A DNA stretch of 64,000 nucleotides from Halobacillus hunanensis. Lineage in GTDB: Bacteria; Bacillota; Bacilli; Bacillales; Halobacillaceae. Below, piece after piece: positions 35,928 through 44,048 of the stretch. The stretch covers positions 930,001 to 994,000 of the forward strand of contig NZ_FVZB01000006.1 in NCBI RefSeq assembly GCF_900166655.1, in the 5' to 3' direction. The position numbers and the translations under genes are program-made. The notes beneath the pieces were generated by a model, which saw only the letters and a list, made by a program, of their open reading frames with translations, ran no database searches and was not told the DNA's origin. Each line of letters begins with the position of its first letter. Positions within the stretch are counted from its first letter, which is position 1.

Positions 35928-37361
35928 CTATTTTCTCCCCCTTTTATGTTCCTTAAACCAGGTTCTGAAGTTATCATTTCCTGGCGCAGGAAGTTCGCGA
36001 ATCGATGTCCACGGTTTCATTGGGCCCGGGCCATTTGAAATACTTCCATCTTTTACAAATGGTTTCAAAAACGTTGGCGCACCTTTAACGGCCATTTGAA
36101 AAAGAGAGGGTGTACTTGCTCCTACGCCAAATGCTTTCATCGCCATCTTTTCGCCTGTTTTAGGTTTCCCCTGTTTGGCGACATAATTTTCCCGATGTCG
36201 GATCAATTGTTCATGGAGCGGAATTTTAACCGGACACGCTTCTGTGCAGGCAGCACAAAGACTCGATGCATAAGGCAGTTCTCCGTATTCCTCATAGCCA
36301 CCAAGAATCGGGGACAGAACTGCACCAATTGGCCCTTGATAAATCGAACCATAGGCATGTCCGCCAATTTGTCTGTACACCGGGCAAACATTTACACATG
36401 CCGCGCACCGGATGCAATGAAGCGCCGATTGAAATTCAGTCCCTAATGCATTCGAACGTCCTGCATCCAGGATCACCAGGTGAAATTCTTTTGGAGCGTC
36501 CACACAATCTTCTTCCACACCGGGAGTCAAATTTGTCACGTACGTGGTTATGTTTTGACCAACAGAACTTCTGCTTAACAAATTAATTAGAACGTCAAGT
36601 TCATCCCATGTTGGCACCAGTCGCTCCATACCCATCACCGTGATCTGCGTATCAGGGTAAGAAGTAACCATGTTTGCATTTCCTTCATTCGTCGCCAGTG
36701 AAATCGAACCGGACTCGGCAACCGCGAAGTTACACCCTGTTATCCCAATATCAGCCTCAAGAAATACATCGCGCAGCTGGCTTCTGGCAAAAGCCGTTAG
36801 TTCCCTCGGTTCCTCCGTCCCCGTATAGCCCGCTTTCTCCTGAAAGGTGTCTCGGATTTGTTCTTTATTTTGATGTAACGAGGGAACTACAATGTGGGAA
36901 GGTCGATCATTACCGCCCACCTGCAAAATATATTCGGCAAGATCGGTCTCATCAACGTGACAACCGACATCCTCAAGGGCCTCATTCAGCCCGATTTCTT
37001 CGGTAACCATTGATTTCGATTTCGTCACTTTTTTCGCGTTTTTTTCCTTGGCTACTTCCTGAATATAGTGATTCGCGTCTTCTGCTGTTTTGGCAAAGTA
37101 TACGTGTCCACCTTTTGCAGCAAAATTTTCGCTCAATTGATCCAAATAATAATCGAGGTTTTCTAATGTGTGTCGACGAATCTCCTCACCTGCATTGCGC
37201 CATTCTTCCCAGTCACCAATCTGGTCATCCCGTTCTGTGGCATCAAGTTTTTTATCACGTAACCTGTCCTGAGCGGAAGCCATCGCGTTTCGCATAAAGT
37301 CATTTTCCAAGGCATCATCCACCCTGTCGAAAAATGGCTTATCTCCAATTTTCATTCCCAT
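35928..37361 (-). CDS. lutB: Lactate utilisation iron-sulfur protein LutB
   Basis: This 477-residue subunit has an N-terminal LUD domain and two ferredoxin-like [4Fe-4S] motifs: [12 protein letters not shown] and CAACTEACP about 50 residues apart. LutB occupies the core of the LutABC complex in lactate oxidation. I start it at the ATG at 37361, preceded by AAGGAGGT, instead of the 37382 start that would precede the ribosome site. It follows lutA by 13 bases. FeS assembly and cytoplasmic location follow the family. Confidence 0.95.
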   Translation of the reverse strand: MGMKIGDKPFFDRVDDALENDFMRNAMASAQDRLRDKKLDATERDDQIGDWEEWRNAGEEIRRHTLENLDYYLDQLSENFAAKGGHVYFAKTAEDANHYIQEVAKEKNAKKVTKSKSMVTEEIGLNEALEDVGCHVDETDLAEYILQVGGNDRPSHIVVPSLHQNKEQIRDTFQEKAGYTGTEEPRELTAFARSQLRDVFLEADIGITGCNFAVAESGSISLATNEGNANMVTSYPDTQITVMGMERLVPTWDELDVLINLLSRSSVGQNITTYVTNLTPGVEEDCVDAPKEFHLVILDAGRSNALGTEFQSALHCIRCAACVNVCPVYRQIGGHAYGSIYQGPIGAVLSPILGGYEEYGELPYASSLCAACTEACPVKIPLHEQLIRHRENYVAKQGKPKTGEKMAMKAFGVGASTPSLFQMAVKGAPTFLKPFVKDGSISNGPGPMKPWTSIRELPAPGNDNFRTWFKEHKRGRK

Positions 37362-37374
37362 GTAAAATACCTCC

Positions 37375-38094
37375 TTAATCACGTGAATTTAATATTTGGG
37401 CAATATGCTTCACTTCAATAGGTTTTCCTTTGCGATCAATCCGTCCCTTGATGTTCATAAGACAGCCACCATCAGCCGCGATCAGTATATCAGCCGTGGA
37501 TTCCTCCACATGTCTGACTTTTTCATCGACCATTTGCTCAGAAATTGGAACCATTTTTACGGCAAATGTGCCCCCGAATCCACAGCAATCATAGCTATTG
37601 TCAAGTGGAAGCAACTCAAGCCCCTTTACATTTCCCAAAAGTTTAAATGGTGACTCATTCTCCTTAAGCAGCCGCATCATGTGACATGAGGTATGGTACG
37701 TAGCTCGTGCTGAATAGGCTGCACCAACATCTTCAACACCCAAAACGTTGACGATAAACTGGGTAAACTCATATGTTTTATCGGCGACAGCTTGGGCTCT
37801 GTCCCGCCATTCTTTATCCTCCTTAAACAAGCCAGGATATTCCTTGAACATTCCAGCACAAGAACCGGATGGAGTAACAATATATTCTGATTCCTCAAAA
37901 GCAGCAATCATCTGTCTTGCTGCCTTTTGCGCATCCTTTCGATAGCCGCTATTGTATGCAGGCTGGCCACAGCATATCTGCCCATGCGGAAAATCTATTT
38001 CACAGCCAAGCCGCTCCAGAACCTCCACCACATCCTTCGCCACATCTTGATAAAACAACTCCGCAAGACACGTAATAAACAAAGATACCTTCAT
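37375..38094 (-). CDS. lutA: Lactate utilisation protein LutA
   Basis: The 239-residue protein has two cysteine-rich CCG domains: [17 protein letters not shown] near residue 50 and [14 protein letters not shown] near residue 180, which bind iron-sulfur or accept electrons. It is the first subunit of LutABC. Starting at the ATG at 38094 gives MKVSLFITC and the usual length; AAAGGGAG precedes it and an adjacent ATG at 38097 is the alternative. An operator half-site lies 45 bases upstream. Confidence 0.95.
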   Translation of the reverse strand: MKVSLFITCLAELFYQDVAKDVVEVLERLGCEIDFPHGQICCGQPAYNSGYRKDAQKAARQMIAAFEESEYIVTPSGSCAGMFKEYPGLFKEDKEWRDRAQAVADKTYEFTQFIVNVLGVEDVGAAYSARATYHTSCHMMRLLKENESPFKLLGNVKGLELLPLDNSYDCCGFGGTFAVKMVPISEQMVDEKVRHVEESTADILIAADGGCLMNIKGRIDRKGKPIEVKHIAQILNSRD

Positions 38095-38136
38095 CATAAA
38101 TCTCCCTTTCCTGCAGGTCTCGTTCCCCATGTAAAT

Positions 38137-38147
38137 AACAGGTCATC
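38137..38147. promoter_or_regulatory. LutR operator half-site before lutA
   Basis: AACAGGTCATC is the exact reverse complement of GATGACCTGTT at 40139-40149, the right half of the permease operator. The other half is not conserved here. It may be a weak second operator for lutABC. Confidence 0.35.
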
Positions 38148-38271
38148 ATATCTCTAGTTTATAAACCGTTACTATATAACCTCTTTATTCTCATAGATAT
38201 GTTCCCTATGGCCATCCCATTTCTGAATACAATAATAGTTTCTCACTTTGATTCAACATCTGGTACATTTC

Positions 38272-38294
38272 TCATTAGATTGATTAAATGTACC
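38272..38294. other. Hairpin between lactate permease and lutA genes
   Basis: GGTACATTT (38272-38280) pairs perfectly with AAATGTACC (38286-38294) but no T-run follows on the minus strand. It may attenuate or process a permease-lutABC transcript. Confidence 0.4.
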
Positions 38295-38302
38295 CCGTCC
38301 CG

Positions 38303-39889
38303 CTACATAATTGTGAGTAAGATAAACCCTCCAATACCGGCGAATAACCCATACAATAGGGCCGGGACTAATGTTTTTCGAATAATGGATCCTTCTTCTC
38401 CAGATAACCCAACCACTGCGGAAGCTGCAACAACGTTGTGAACACAAATCATATTGCCGGCAGCTCCACCGATCACTTGCAGTGCCAAAACGATGTTTGT
38501 ATTCATTCCGGTCTGGTTAGCAACACTGTATTGAATCGGTGAAAATGTCAGTGTTGACACTGTTGCACTTCCCGTTATAAACGCTCCAAGTTCACCTAAA
38601 AATGGTGCGACGAAAACCCACATCGAACCGAATGTGCTCGCAAGTACCTGTGCGATATACTGTGGCATACCTATCAGATCGTGAACATTCATACCAGAGT
38701 TGGTGAACACTTGTACCAAAGCCAGTGTAGATACTAATGTTAAACCGGCAGTGATAATCGAGAGCAGTGACTCTTTCGATGCCTTCGCAAAATTGGAAAA
38801 TGACTTACGCTGGATAATGACTGCCAGAATCGCAGCAATAATTAATACTGTACCCGGCGAATATAAGATTTCCCATTTCGATGTAATTCCTTCCACCCCA
38901 AGTATGTTGCTCCAGGTAAAATCAATAGCTGTCAACGCGAATTCTTTTACTTCGGGGATGATGCGGGTAATTAGTAACAATCCAACTACCACAACGTAAG
39001 GTGACCATGCTGTAATCAGCCCCATATCTGAATTTTCCTTTTTCAATTCAAAGCCTTCTTGTAGGGCATCTGTCCAGTCCGTTTTCGGCAAGAGCCATCC
39101 TTTTTGGGCAGTCCATGCAGCAACGACCAAACCTGTGAGTGATGCCAAGATTGCGACAAACCCGGGACCAAATAATATAGCATAAAGGAGTGCTGAAGCA
39201 GTATAAATAATTCCGACTACTAAAGTCCATGGCAACAATGGAATTGCATCCTTGATCCCCTTTCCTTTTCCGAAAAAAAGTGTCAGTAGAACAACGAGCA
39301 CAAATGGGATAAATGTACCCGCAATTAAATCGATTGTTGCTATATGTACTCCAACTTCCTGAAAAAGTGATGGGCCCGCCCCTGGAATATTACTTAAACC
39401 AACCTGAATGGGTGTTCCCACTGCTCCATAAGAAACAGCTGAACTATCAGCGACTAAGGCCAAGACTGCAGCAGCCATTGGATTGAATCCAAGTGCGACC
39501 ATCAGTGGGCCTGTCACAGCAGCCGGCGTCCCAAAACCAGCGGCCCCTTCAATTAGGGAACCAAATAAAAAGGCAACAAGCACAACCTGCACGCGCATAT
39601 CACCCGAGATATTTTGAAATCCTTGGTTAATACGATCAACCGCGCCAGTATGCTTAAGTGTGTTTAATAGAACAATTGCTCCGAACAAGATTAATAGAAT
39701 GGTAAACGCCTTATGCGTACCTTGTAAAATAGATGCTAGCACAATATTGCCTTCCATTCCCCAAACTAAAGATGCAAGCGCAATGACAATAATTGCACTA
39801 AAAAACATTCCTTTTAACGCAGTCATTCTGAGTATCACCAAAAAAATAAATGGTGCAATGATTGCGCTCAATGCCACAAGCAATAACAT
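38303..39889 (-). CDS. lutP: L-lactate permease, LctP/LutP family
   Basis: This 528-residue permease has about thirteen helices and the family blocks LFGSLIEGAAGFGTPAAVTGP, LVADSSAVSYGAVGTPIQVG and PFLGELGAFITGSATVS. It imports lactate with protons or sodium for oxidation by LutABC, whose genes follow on the same strand. AGGGAG lies 13 bases before the ATG, slightly far. A promoter and two copies of GGTCATCAGATGAC lie upstream, and the lutR-type regulator gene is just beyond them. Confidence 0.94.
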   Translation of the reverse strand: MLLLVALSAIIAPFIFLVILRMTALKGMFFSAIIVIALASLVWGMEGNIVLASILQGTHKAFTILLILFGAIVLLNTLKHTGAVDRINQGFQNISGDMRVQVVLVAFLFGSLIEGAAGFGTPAAVTGPLMVALGFNPMAAAVLALVADSSAVSYGAVGTPIQVGLSNIPGAGPSLFQEVGVHIATIDLIAGTFIPFVLVVLLTLFFGKGKGIKDAIPLLPWTLVVGIIYTASALLYAILFGPGFVAILASLTGLVVAAWTAQKGWLLPKTDWTDALQEGFELKKENSDMGLITAWSPYVVVVGLLLITRIIPEVKEFALTAIDFTWSNILGVEGITSKWEILYSPGTVLIIAAILAVIIQRKSFSNFAKASKESLLSIITAGLTLVSTLALVQVFTNSGMNVHDLIGMPQYIAQVLASTFGSMWVFVAPFLGELGAFITGSATVSTLTFSPIQYSVANQTGMNTNIVLALQVIGGAAGNMICVHNVVAASAVVGLSGEEGSIIRKTLVPALLYGLFAGIGGFILLTIM

Positions 39890-39964
39890 AGCTATTCAAC
39901 TCTCCCTACTCTTTTATGAAGTAAAGCGCTTTCATACCTAACAACAACTGATAACAATTCAACT

Positions 39965-39978
39965 GGTCATCAGATGAC
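39965..39978. promoter_or_regulatory. LutR-type operator, promoter-proximal
   Basis: GGTCATCAGATGAC is a near-perfect palindrome placed about 10 bases downstream of the lutP -10 box, so a bound repressor would block initiation. The core matches the sites at 33910 and 40131. Confidence 0.65.
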
Positions 39979-39988
39979 TTGACTTAGA

Positions 39989-40015
39989 TTTATATAAAAT
40001 TTCTCACCACGTCAA
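39989..40015 (-). promoter_or_regulatory. Candidate lutP promoter
   Basis: On the minus strand TTGACG (40015-40010) is followed after 15 bases by TATAAA (39994-39989). Spacing is short, so the exact -10 is uncertain. Confidence 0.5.
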
Positions 40016-40130
40016 GAGAACGAAAGATTCCTCGTCTGGCGAGAGGGATTTGTTTTTAAGTTGCAACAGAAAAAAGAGTAAAATGAGTGTGGATGCCATC
40101 ATTTTTTCACAAATGGACTCTTATGGATAT

Positions 40131-40145
40131 GGTCATCAGATGACC
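40131..40145. promoter_or_regulatory. LutR-type operator, distal
   Basis: GGTCATCAGATGACC is a perfect 15-base palindrome 166 bases from the proximal operator. Two sites flanking the promoter would allow looping or cooperative binding. It lies about 160 bases downstream of the regulator gene's stop. Confidence 0.65.
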
Positions 40146-40252
40146 TGTTTAATAATCGTTATTATAATATACAGCGCTTCCAATACGCAAGGATAGAATT
40201 GAATTTGTTTGAAAATACAGATACGATGTGTACTTTTTCTAATGAATGACAT

Positions 40253-40290
40253 AGAAAAAAGACTCCTTACCATTTTAATTTAGGAGCCTT
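40253..40290 (-). terminator. Terminator after the lutR-type gene
   Basis: On the minus strand GGCTCCT (40288-40282) pairs with AGGAGTC (40267-40261), then TTTTTTCT. Confidence 0.75.
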
Positions 40291-40303
40291 CCGTAGCATT
40301 GTA

Positions 40304-41017
40304 TCAATGATAATATTTTAAAAGGGTTTGTTCAACTTCTGTTAAGTGGTTTAACATAAGCTCTTGCGCCTTAACTGAATCTCTGGACTCAATGGCTTCA
40401 AAAATTTGCTTATGCTGTTGATAGATTTTTGCAAGCGTCCTTTGTTGAGAAAACAACCAGATACGTCTAGTTTCAAACATCGCTTCAACCATCGTTTCCG
40501 ATACATTATTCATTAAATCGATTAAAAAACGATTGTGAGAAGCTTCGGCAATCGCCATATGAAACTGCAAGTCCGCCTTCTCACCAAGCTGTTCATCCCC
40601 ATTAGCATCCTGCATATCGGCAAGCGCTTTTCTGATTGCCTGCATATCTGAATCTTGTGCGTTTTCCACTGCAGAGTTGACACTTCCCACCTCTAATACT
40701 TTCCTAACTTCTAATAAATCGTGGATATCCTTTTTATCCATTAATAGAGTGGAGCTTGCTATCGATGATGTCAATACCTTTGGATCAAATTCACGTATAA
40801 ACGTCCCTTCACCTTGTCTCATCTCGACTATTCCTTTTGCACGCAAAGCACTTAGCGCTTCCCTTATAGCCGACCTGCCGACACTGAAATCTTCCGCTAG
40901 CTGCTGAACAGAATTAAGCTTATCACCTGGTTTTAAGTCACCTGTTTTTATCATATTTAATAACTCATCAGCAACTTCTTCATATATTTTACGGGGCTTT
41001 ATTTGTTTATAAGCCAT
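40304..41017 (-). CDS. lutR: GntR/FadR-family regulator, LutR-like
   Basis: The 237-residue protein has a GntR winged helix at the N terminus (LKPGDKLNSVQQLAEDFSVG then SAIREALSALRAKGIVEMRQ) and an FCD ligand domain with metal-type histidines (DLQFHMAIAEASHN, HKQIFEAIESRD). LutR of B. subtilis is of this class, represses lutABC and lutP, and responds to lactate. The gene ends some 400 bases before lutP on the same strand. Its likely operators are the GGTCATCAGATGACC palindromes. AGAGGTG precedes the ATG. Confidence 0.9.
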   Translation of the reverse strand: MAYKQIKPRKIYEEVADELLNMIKTGDLKPGDKLNSVQQLAEDFSVGRSAIREALSALRAKGIVEMRQGEGTFIREFDPKVLTSSIASSTLLMDKKDIHDLLEVRKVLEVGSVNSAVENAQDSDMQAIRKALADMQDANGDEQLGEKADLQFHMAIAEASHNRFLIDLMNNVSETMVEAMFETRRIWLFSQQRTLAKIYQQHKQIFEAIESRDSVKAQELMLNHLTEVEQTLLKYYH

Positions 41018-41093
41018 GGATACACCTCTGTCTTCTTTGATAACTTCATTTTAACGAAAGGGCAGAAAACCGACAACTTTTTAAGAATTTTAA

Positions 41094-41155
41094 AAGCACC
41101 TCAAGAGAGGCATGACGTGTACACTTCCCACTCACGCAACCCATTTGAGGTGCTT
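41094..41155 (-). terminator. Terminator after the CPA1 antiporter gene
   Basis: AAGCACCTCAA (41094-41104) pairs perfectly with TTGAGGTGCTT (41145-41155) across a 40-base loop; minus-strand Ts follow. It sits between the antiporter stop and the lutR promoter. Confidence 0.65.
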
Positions 41156-41168
41156 ACGAATCCTTTCA

Positions 41169-42635
41169 TCAGGACGTTTTTGCTTTTTCTGTTCCTTTTG
41201 ATGTCAATAACTTTCTGACTTCCTTGCGCTCGCTTTTTCTCGTTAACACATATACCGTATCATAGGTTTGCATAACCGAATTCCCTGTCGGAGTAATGAC
41301 CTCATCTCCACGGGCAATCGTGACGATAATCGTATCTTTTGGAAAGTCAATATCATTTAGTTCTCGTCCAGTGATTGGCGAGTCTTCACCCAAGGTTACT
41401 TCAACAATTTCTGTTTCTGTTTTTCCTAAGTTAATCAATTCCAGCTCACCTATAGAGCGATTTCTCGAATCTCCTGCTAACTTCAAATACGATCCAACAC
41501 CAGACAATGTACTGCCTTGAATCAATGCAGAAATAATCACGACGAAGAATACGGCATTGAAAATAATATCACTATTTTCTACACCTGCCAGAAGCGGATA
41601 GGTCGCCAGGACAATAGGGACAGCTCCTTTTAATCCCGCCCAGGAAATAAAGGTCTTTTCTTTAAGATCATAGTTCATTCCGATCATACTTATAAAGACT
41701 CCAATTGGTCGGGCGATGAACATTAATACAATCGATAGAAGAATACCTTTCCAGGCTACACTGAGGAGTTGGCTGGGAAATGCTAATAGTCCAAGCATCA
41801 TAAACATGAGGATTTGCATCATCCACCCAAAGCCTTCGTTGAATCGAAGAATAGAGAAGCGATACATGAGGTCGCTATTTCCTACAGTTACGGCCATTAC
41901 ATACACGGCTAGTAACCCGCTCCCGCCAATCATGGCGGTAAATGAGTAGGAAAATATAGCAAACGATAGAGCAAGTACTGGATAAAGGCCGGATGAATCC
42001 AGATCAATTTTATTGATGACCCACACTGTGAGTTTTCCTAACAATAACCCGGCAATTAAACCTAAGCCCATTTCTACGAAAAAGCTTCCTATCGCTCCCC
42101 AAATAGATGTTTCCGGGATTTGGATTAAATCGATAAAGATAATCGTTAGAAATACAGCCATCGGATCATTCGTTCCAGATTCTGCCTCGAGTGTTGAGGT
42201 AATCTTCTTCTTGATATCTTTGGTCCCTAAGACGGAAAATACAGCTGCTGCGTCCGTAGAACCGACAATGGACCCTAGTAGCAGACCCTCAAGCCAGGTG
42301 AAGCCGAAAATATAAACGGCTGCCGCTCCGGTTACAAATGAGGTGATCAAAACTCCAACCGTCGCCAAAGACCCTGCTGCTCCGGCAATTGGCTTAATAT
42401 CTTTCCATTTCGTCTGAGTGCCCCCATCAAACAGAATAATGATTAACGCAAATATTCCAATTAACTGGGCAAGCCCAGCATTTTCAAAATAAATGTAATT
42501 ATTTAATAGTAACCCTGCACCTAAGAATAAAATAAGCGAGGGCATTCCTAGTCGAATAGAAAATTTCGTGGCAAGTACACCTGTTAATAGCATAATAGAA
42601 ATTACGAGTATAATCGTTTCAACATTTATTTCCAT
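41169..42635 (-). CDS. CPA1-type potassium/proton antiporter with TrkA-C domain
   Basis: The 488-residue protein has about 12-13 helices of the Na+(K+)/H+ exchanger fold, with GSTDAAAVFSVLG and the ion-site AESGTNDPMAVFL, then a cytoplasmic TrkA-C (RCK-C) domain near residues 400-480 (EIVEVTLGEDSPITGREL). This resembles NhaP2/CvrA exchangers that protect against K+ excess or set pH. The ATG at 42635 has AAAGGTGGG before it; the GTG at 42644 overlaps that site. Ion specificity is inference. Confidence 0.88.
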   Translation of the reverse strand: MEINVETIILVISIMLLTGVLATKFSIRLGMPSLILFLGAGLLLNNYIYFENAGLAQLIGIFALIIILFDGGTQTKWKDIKPIAGAAGSLATVGVLITSFVTGAAAVYIFGFTWLEGLLLGSIVGSTDAAAVFSVLGTKDIKKKITSTLEAESGTNDPMAVFLTIIFIDLIQIPETSIWGAIGSFFVEMGLGLIAGLLLGKLTVWVINKIDLDSSGLYPVLALSFAIFSYSFTAMIGGSGLLAVYVMAVTVGNSDLMYRFSILRFNEGFGWMMQILMFMMLGLLAFPSQLLSVAWKGILLSIVLMFIARPIGVFISMIGMNYDLKEKTFISWAGLKGAVPIVLATYPLLAGVENSDIIFNAVFFVVIISALIQGSTLSGVGSYLKLAGDSRNRSIGELELINLGKTETEIVEVTLGEDSPITGRELNDIDFPKDTIIVTIARGDEVITPTGNSVMQTYDTVYVLTRKSERKEVRKLLTSKGTEKAKTS

Positions 42636-42773
42636 ATAACCCACCTTTTGCTTAAATCAAACGCTGCTTTATACTTTATTGCATAAAATAAAGCTATTAT
42701 TATAAGATTAATATATTTTCTTTTAATAATCTAATGAGAACCCTTATAACAGCCGTATCTTACAGGTGAATCG

Positions 42774-43307
42774 TTAAAAATAAATCATATAAACAACAAG
42801 AGCAAGAACGATTCGATAAATGGCAAAAGGCATGAGTTTCACTCTCCCAATAATCCTCAAGAAAAAACGAATGGACACGTAGGCAAATAAGAACGCACTA
42901 ATAAAACCAACGGTAAAGAAAGGAAGTACATCCAGTGTGAAGTACTTCCAGTTACTTAACAGAGAGAGAAAGCTCGCTCCTGCCATAATCGGCACGGCCA
43001 TAATAAATGTAAAATCAGCCGCAGCACGGTGGTTCAGTCCAAGCAGTACACCACCTGAGATCGTAGAGCCTGATCTTGAAAAGCCAGGCCAAAGTGAAAA
43101 GCACTGAATCAAACCAATAACCAAGGCCTGTTTATAGGTAATCTGATCAAGAGTCCGCTTGTGCTGATAACTTGTACTATATAAGTCGGCTGCTATCATC
43201 AGAAAAGCCCCCACTACAAGACCGAATAATACGGTTGATGTCGAGAACAAATGCTCATCTATATCCAGAGCGCGCCCCACGAGAAGTCCGGGAGATATGC
43301 TGCCCAA
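42774..43307 (-). pseudogene. uppP: Undecaprenyl-diphosphatase, N-terminally truncated
   Basis: UppP dephosphorylates undecaprenyl diphosphate in the membrane for reuse in wall synthesis. This frame has the C-terminal part very clearly: DEHLFSTSTVLFGLV, QCFSLWPGFSRSGSTISGG, LGLNHRAAADFTFIMAVP and the final helices. About the first 100 residues, with the EGLTEFLPVSSTGH active-site segment, are missing: homology begins near ISPGLLVG. The DNA upstream codes a different short ORF with its own ribosome site. The gene is therefore probably non-functional; the TTG at 43307 has no ribosome site. Confidence 0.8.
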
Positions 43308-43426
43308 TCTGTCCCTGTCAATGCGCCTGCTAACACAATGGTACCGAAAAACAAGAGCAGGACAATAACCGACATAACATAATATTCGAACCTTTCTTTC
43401 TTACCTGATTTAATTTTAGATGTCAT
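43259..43426 (-). CDS. Short membrane ORF fused in front of truncated uppP
   Basis: A 55-codon ORF starts at an ATG behind AAAGGAG and reads a basic N terminus (MTSKIKSGKKERFEYYVMSV), then a helix (IVLLLFFGTIVLAGALTGTD), and stops 49 bases into the truncated uppP frame. It is not UppP-like. It looks like the N terminus of some other membrane protein brought next to uppP by a deletion. Function unknown. Confidence 0.5.
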   Translation of the reverse strand: MTSKIKSGKKERFEYYVMSVIVLLLFFGTIVLAGALTGTDWAAYLPDFSWGALWI

Positions 43427-43518
43427 ATACAAATCTCCTTTAATCTGTTTTCAAGTCTAAATTGATCACAACTATTTAATGTGTGAATAAAAGTGTTTTT
43501 GAAAAATTTGTATATGAC

Positions 43519-43854
43519 TTATACGAGATAATGAGATTGATATTTCATTACATCGATACCCCTTATTGCTTCCGATATGTACAGCCTTTGAAAGCTGAAT
43601 TTATCAGGGATCGACATTTGCTTGGGGGCTGGATTAACAACTAAGGCGGGCAAGAAAGCTCTGCTTTTACAGATCGGTACCACGGTTGACTGTGTGGACG
43701 GGATAGCTTTCAGCTCAGCATCTACATAGGCCATCAGTTCCACTGGTTCATCCGCAGATTGTGCTGCATAACTCTCAAGCTCAGCAGCTGGCTGCAACCA
43801 GATCATAAAAAACAACATAATTAAACCTAACCCTGCCAGCAGACCCTTTCTCAT
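43519..43854 (-). CDS. Hypothetical secreted or anchored protein
   Basis: The 111-residue product has an N-terminal hydrophobic signal or anchor (MRKGLLAGLGLIMLFFMIWL) and a Pro/Ala-rich exported part with one cysteine (VPICKSRAFLP). The ATG at 43854 follows AGGGGAG; the GTG at 43863 overlaps that site. No family recognised. The 90 bases between it and the uppP fusion hold no other gene. Confidence 0.6.
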   Translation of the reverse strand: MRKGLLAGLGLIMLFFMIWLQPAAELESYAAQSADEPVELMAYVDAELKAIPSTQSTVVPICKSRAFLPALVVNPAPKQMSIPDKFSFQRLYISEAIRGIDVMKYQSHYLV

Positions 43855-43969
43855 ATTAACCACTCCCCTCTTCTATTGCATTTCAAGTCTTATTATATCA
43901 AGTGATAAAAACAATAAATATAACCTGATTTTCTTTATCTGAATCAGGACCTGAATGACATTATTTCTG

Positions 43970-43998
43970 TTGTCAAACCCCATAAAATCGTATAAGAT
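43970..43998 (+). promoter_or_regulatory. Promoter of the alpha-glucosidase gene
   Basis: TTGTCA (43970-43975) and TAAGAT (43993-43998) are 17 bases apart, with an alternative TATAAG two bases earlier. Confidence 0.5.
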
Positions 43999-44011
43999 AT
44001 GACATAGTTTA

Positions 44012-44025
44012 GGAAAACGTTTGCA
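44012..44025 (+). promoter_or_regulatory. Candidate cre site (or LacI-family operator)
   Basis: GGAAAACGTTTGCA agrees at 12 of 14 positions with the CcpA cre consensus TGWAANCGNTNWCA and sits just downstream of the promoter, where it would repress by roadblock. Carbon catabolite control fits an alpha-glucosidase. Confidence 0.5.
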
Positions 44026-44048
44026 CAAGTTGCACAGGGGGCAGAAGA

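Noticed and set aside
35590-37348. Several plus-strand ORFs opposite lutB and lutC
   Set aside because: They are shadows of clear coding sequence; none has a ribosome site or family motif.
38272-38294. Hairpin considered as a terminator separating lutP from lutABC
   Set aside because: No T-run follows on the minus strand, so I list it only as a hairpin.
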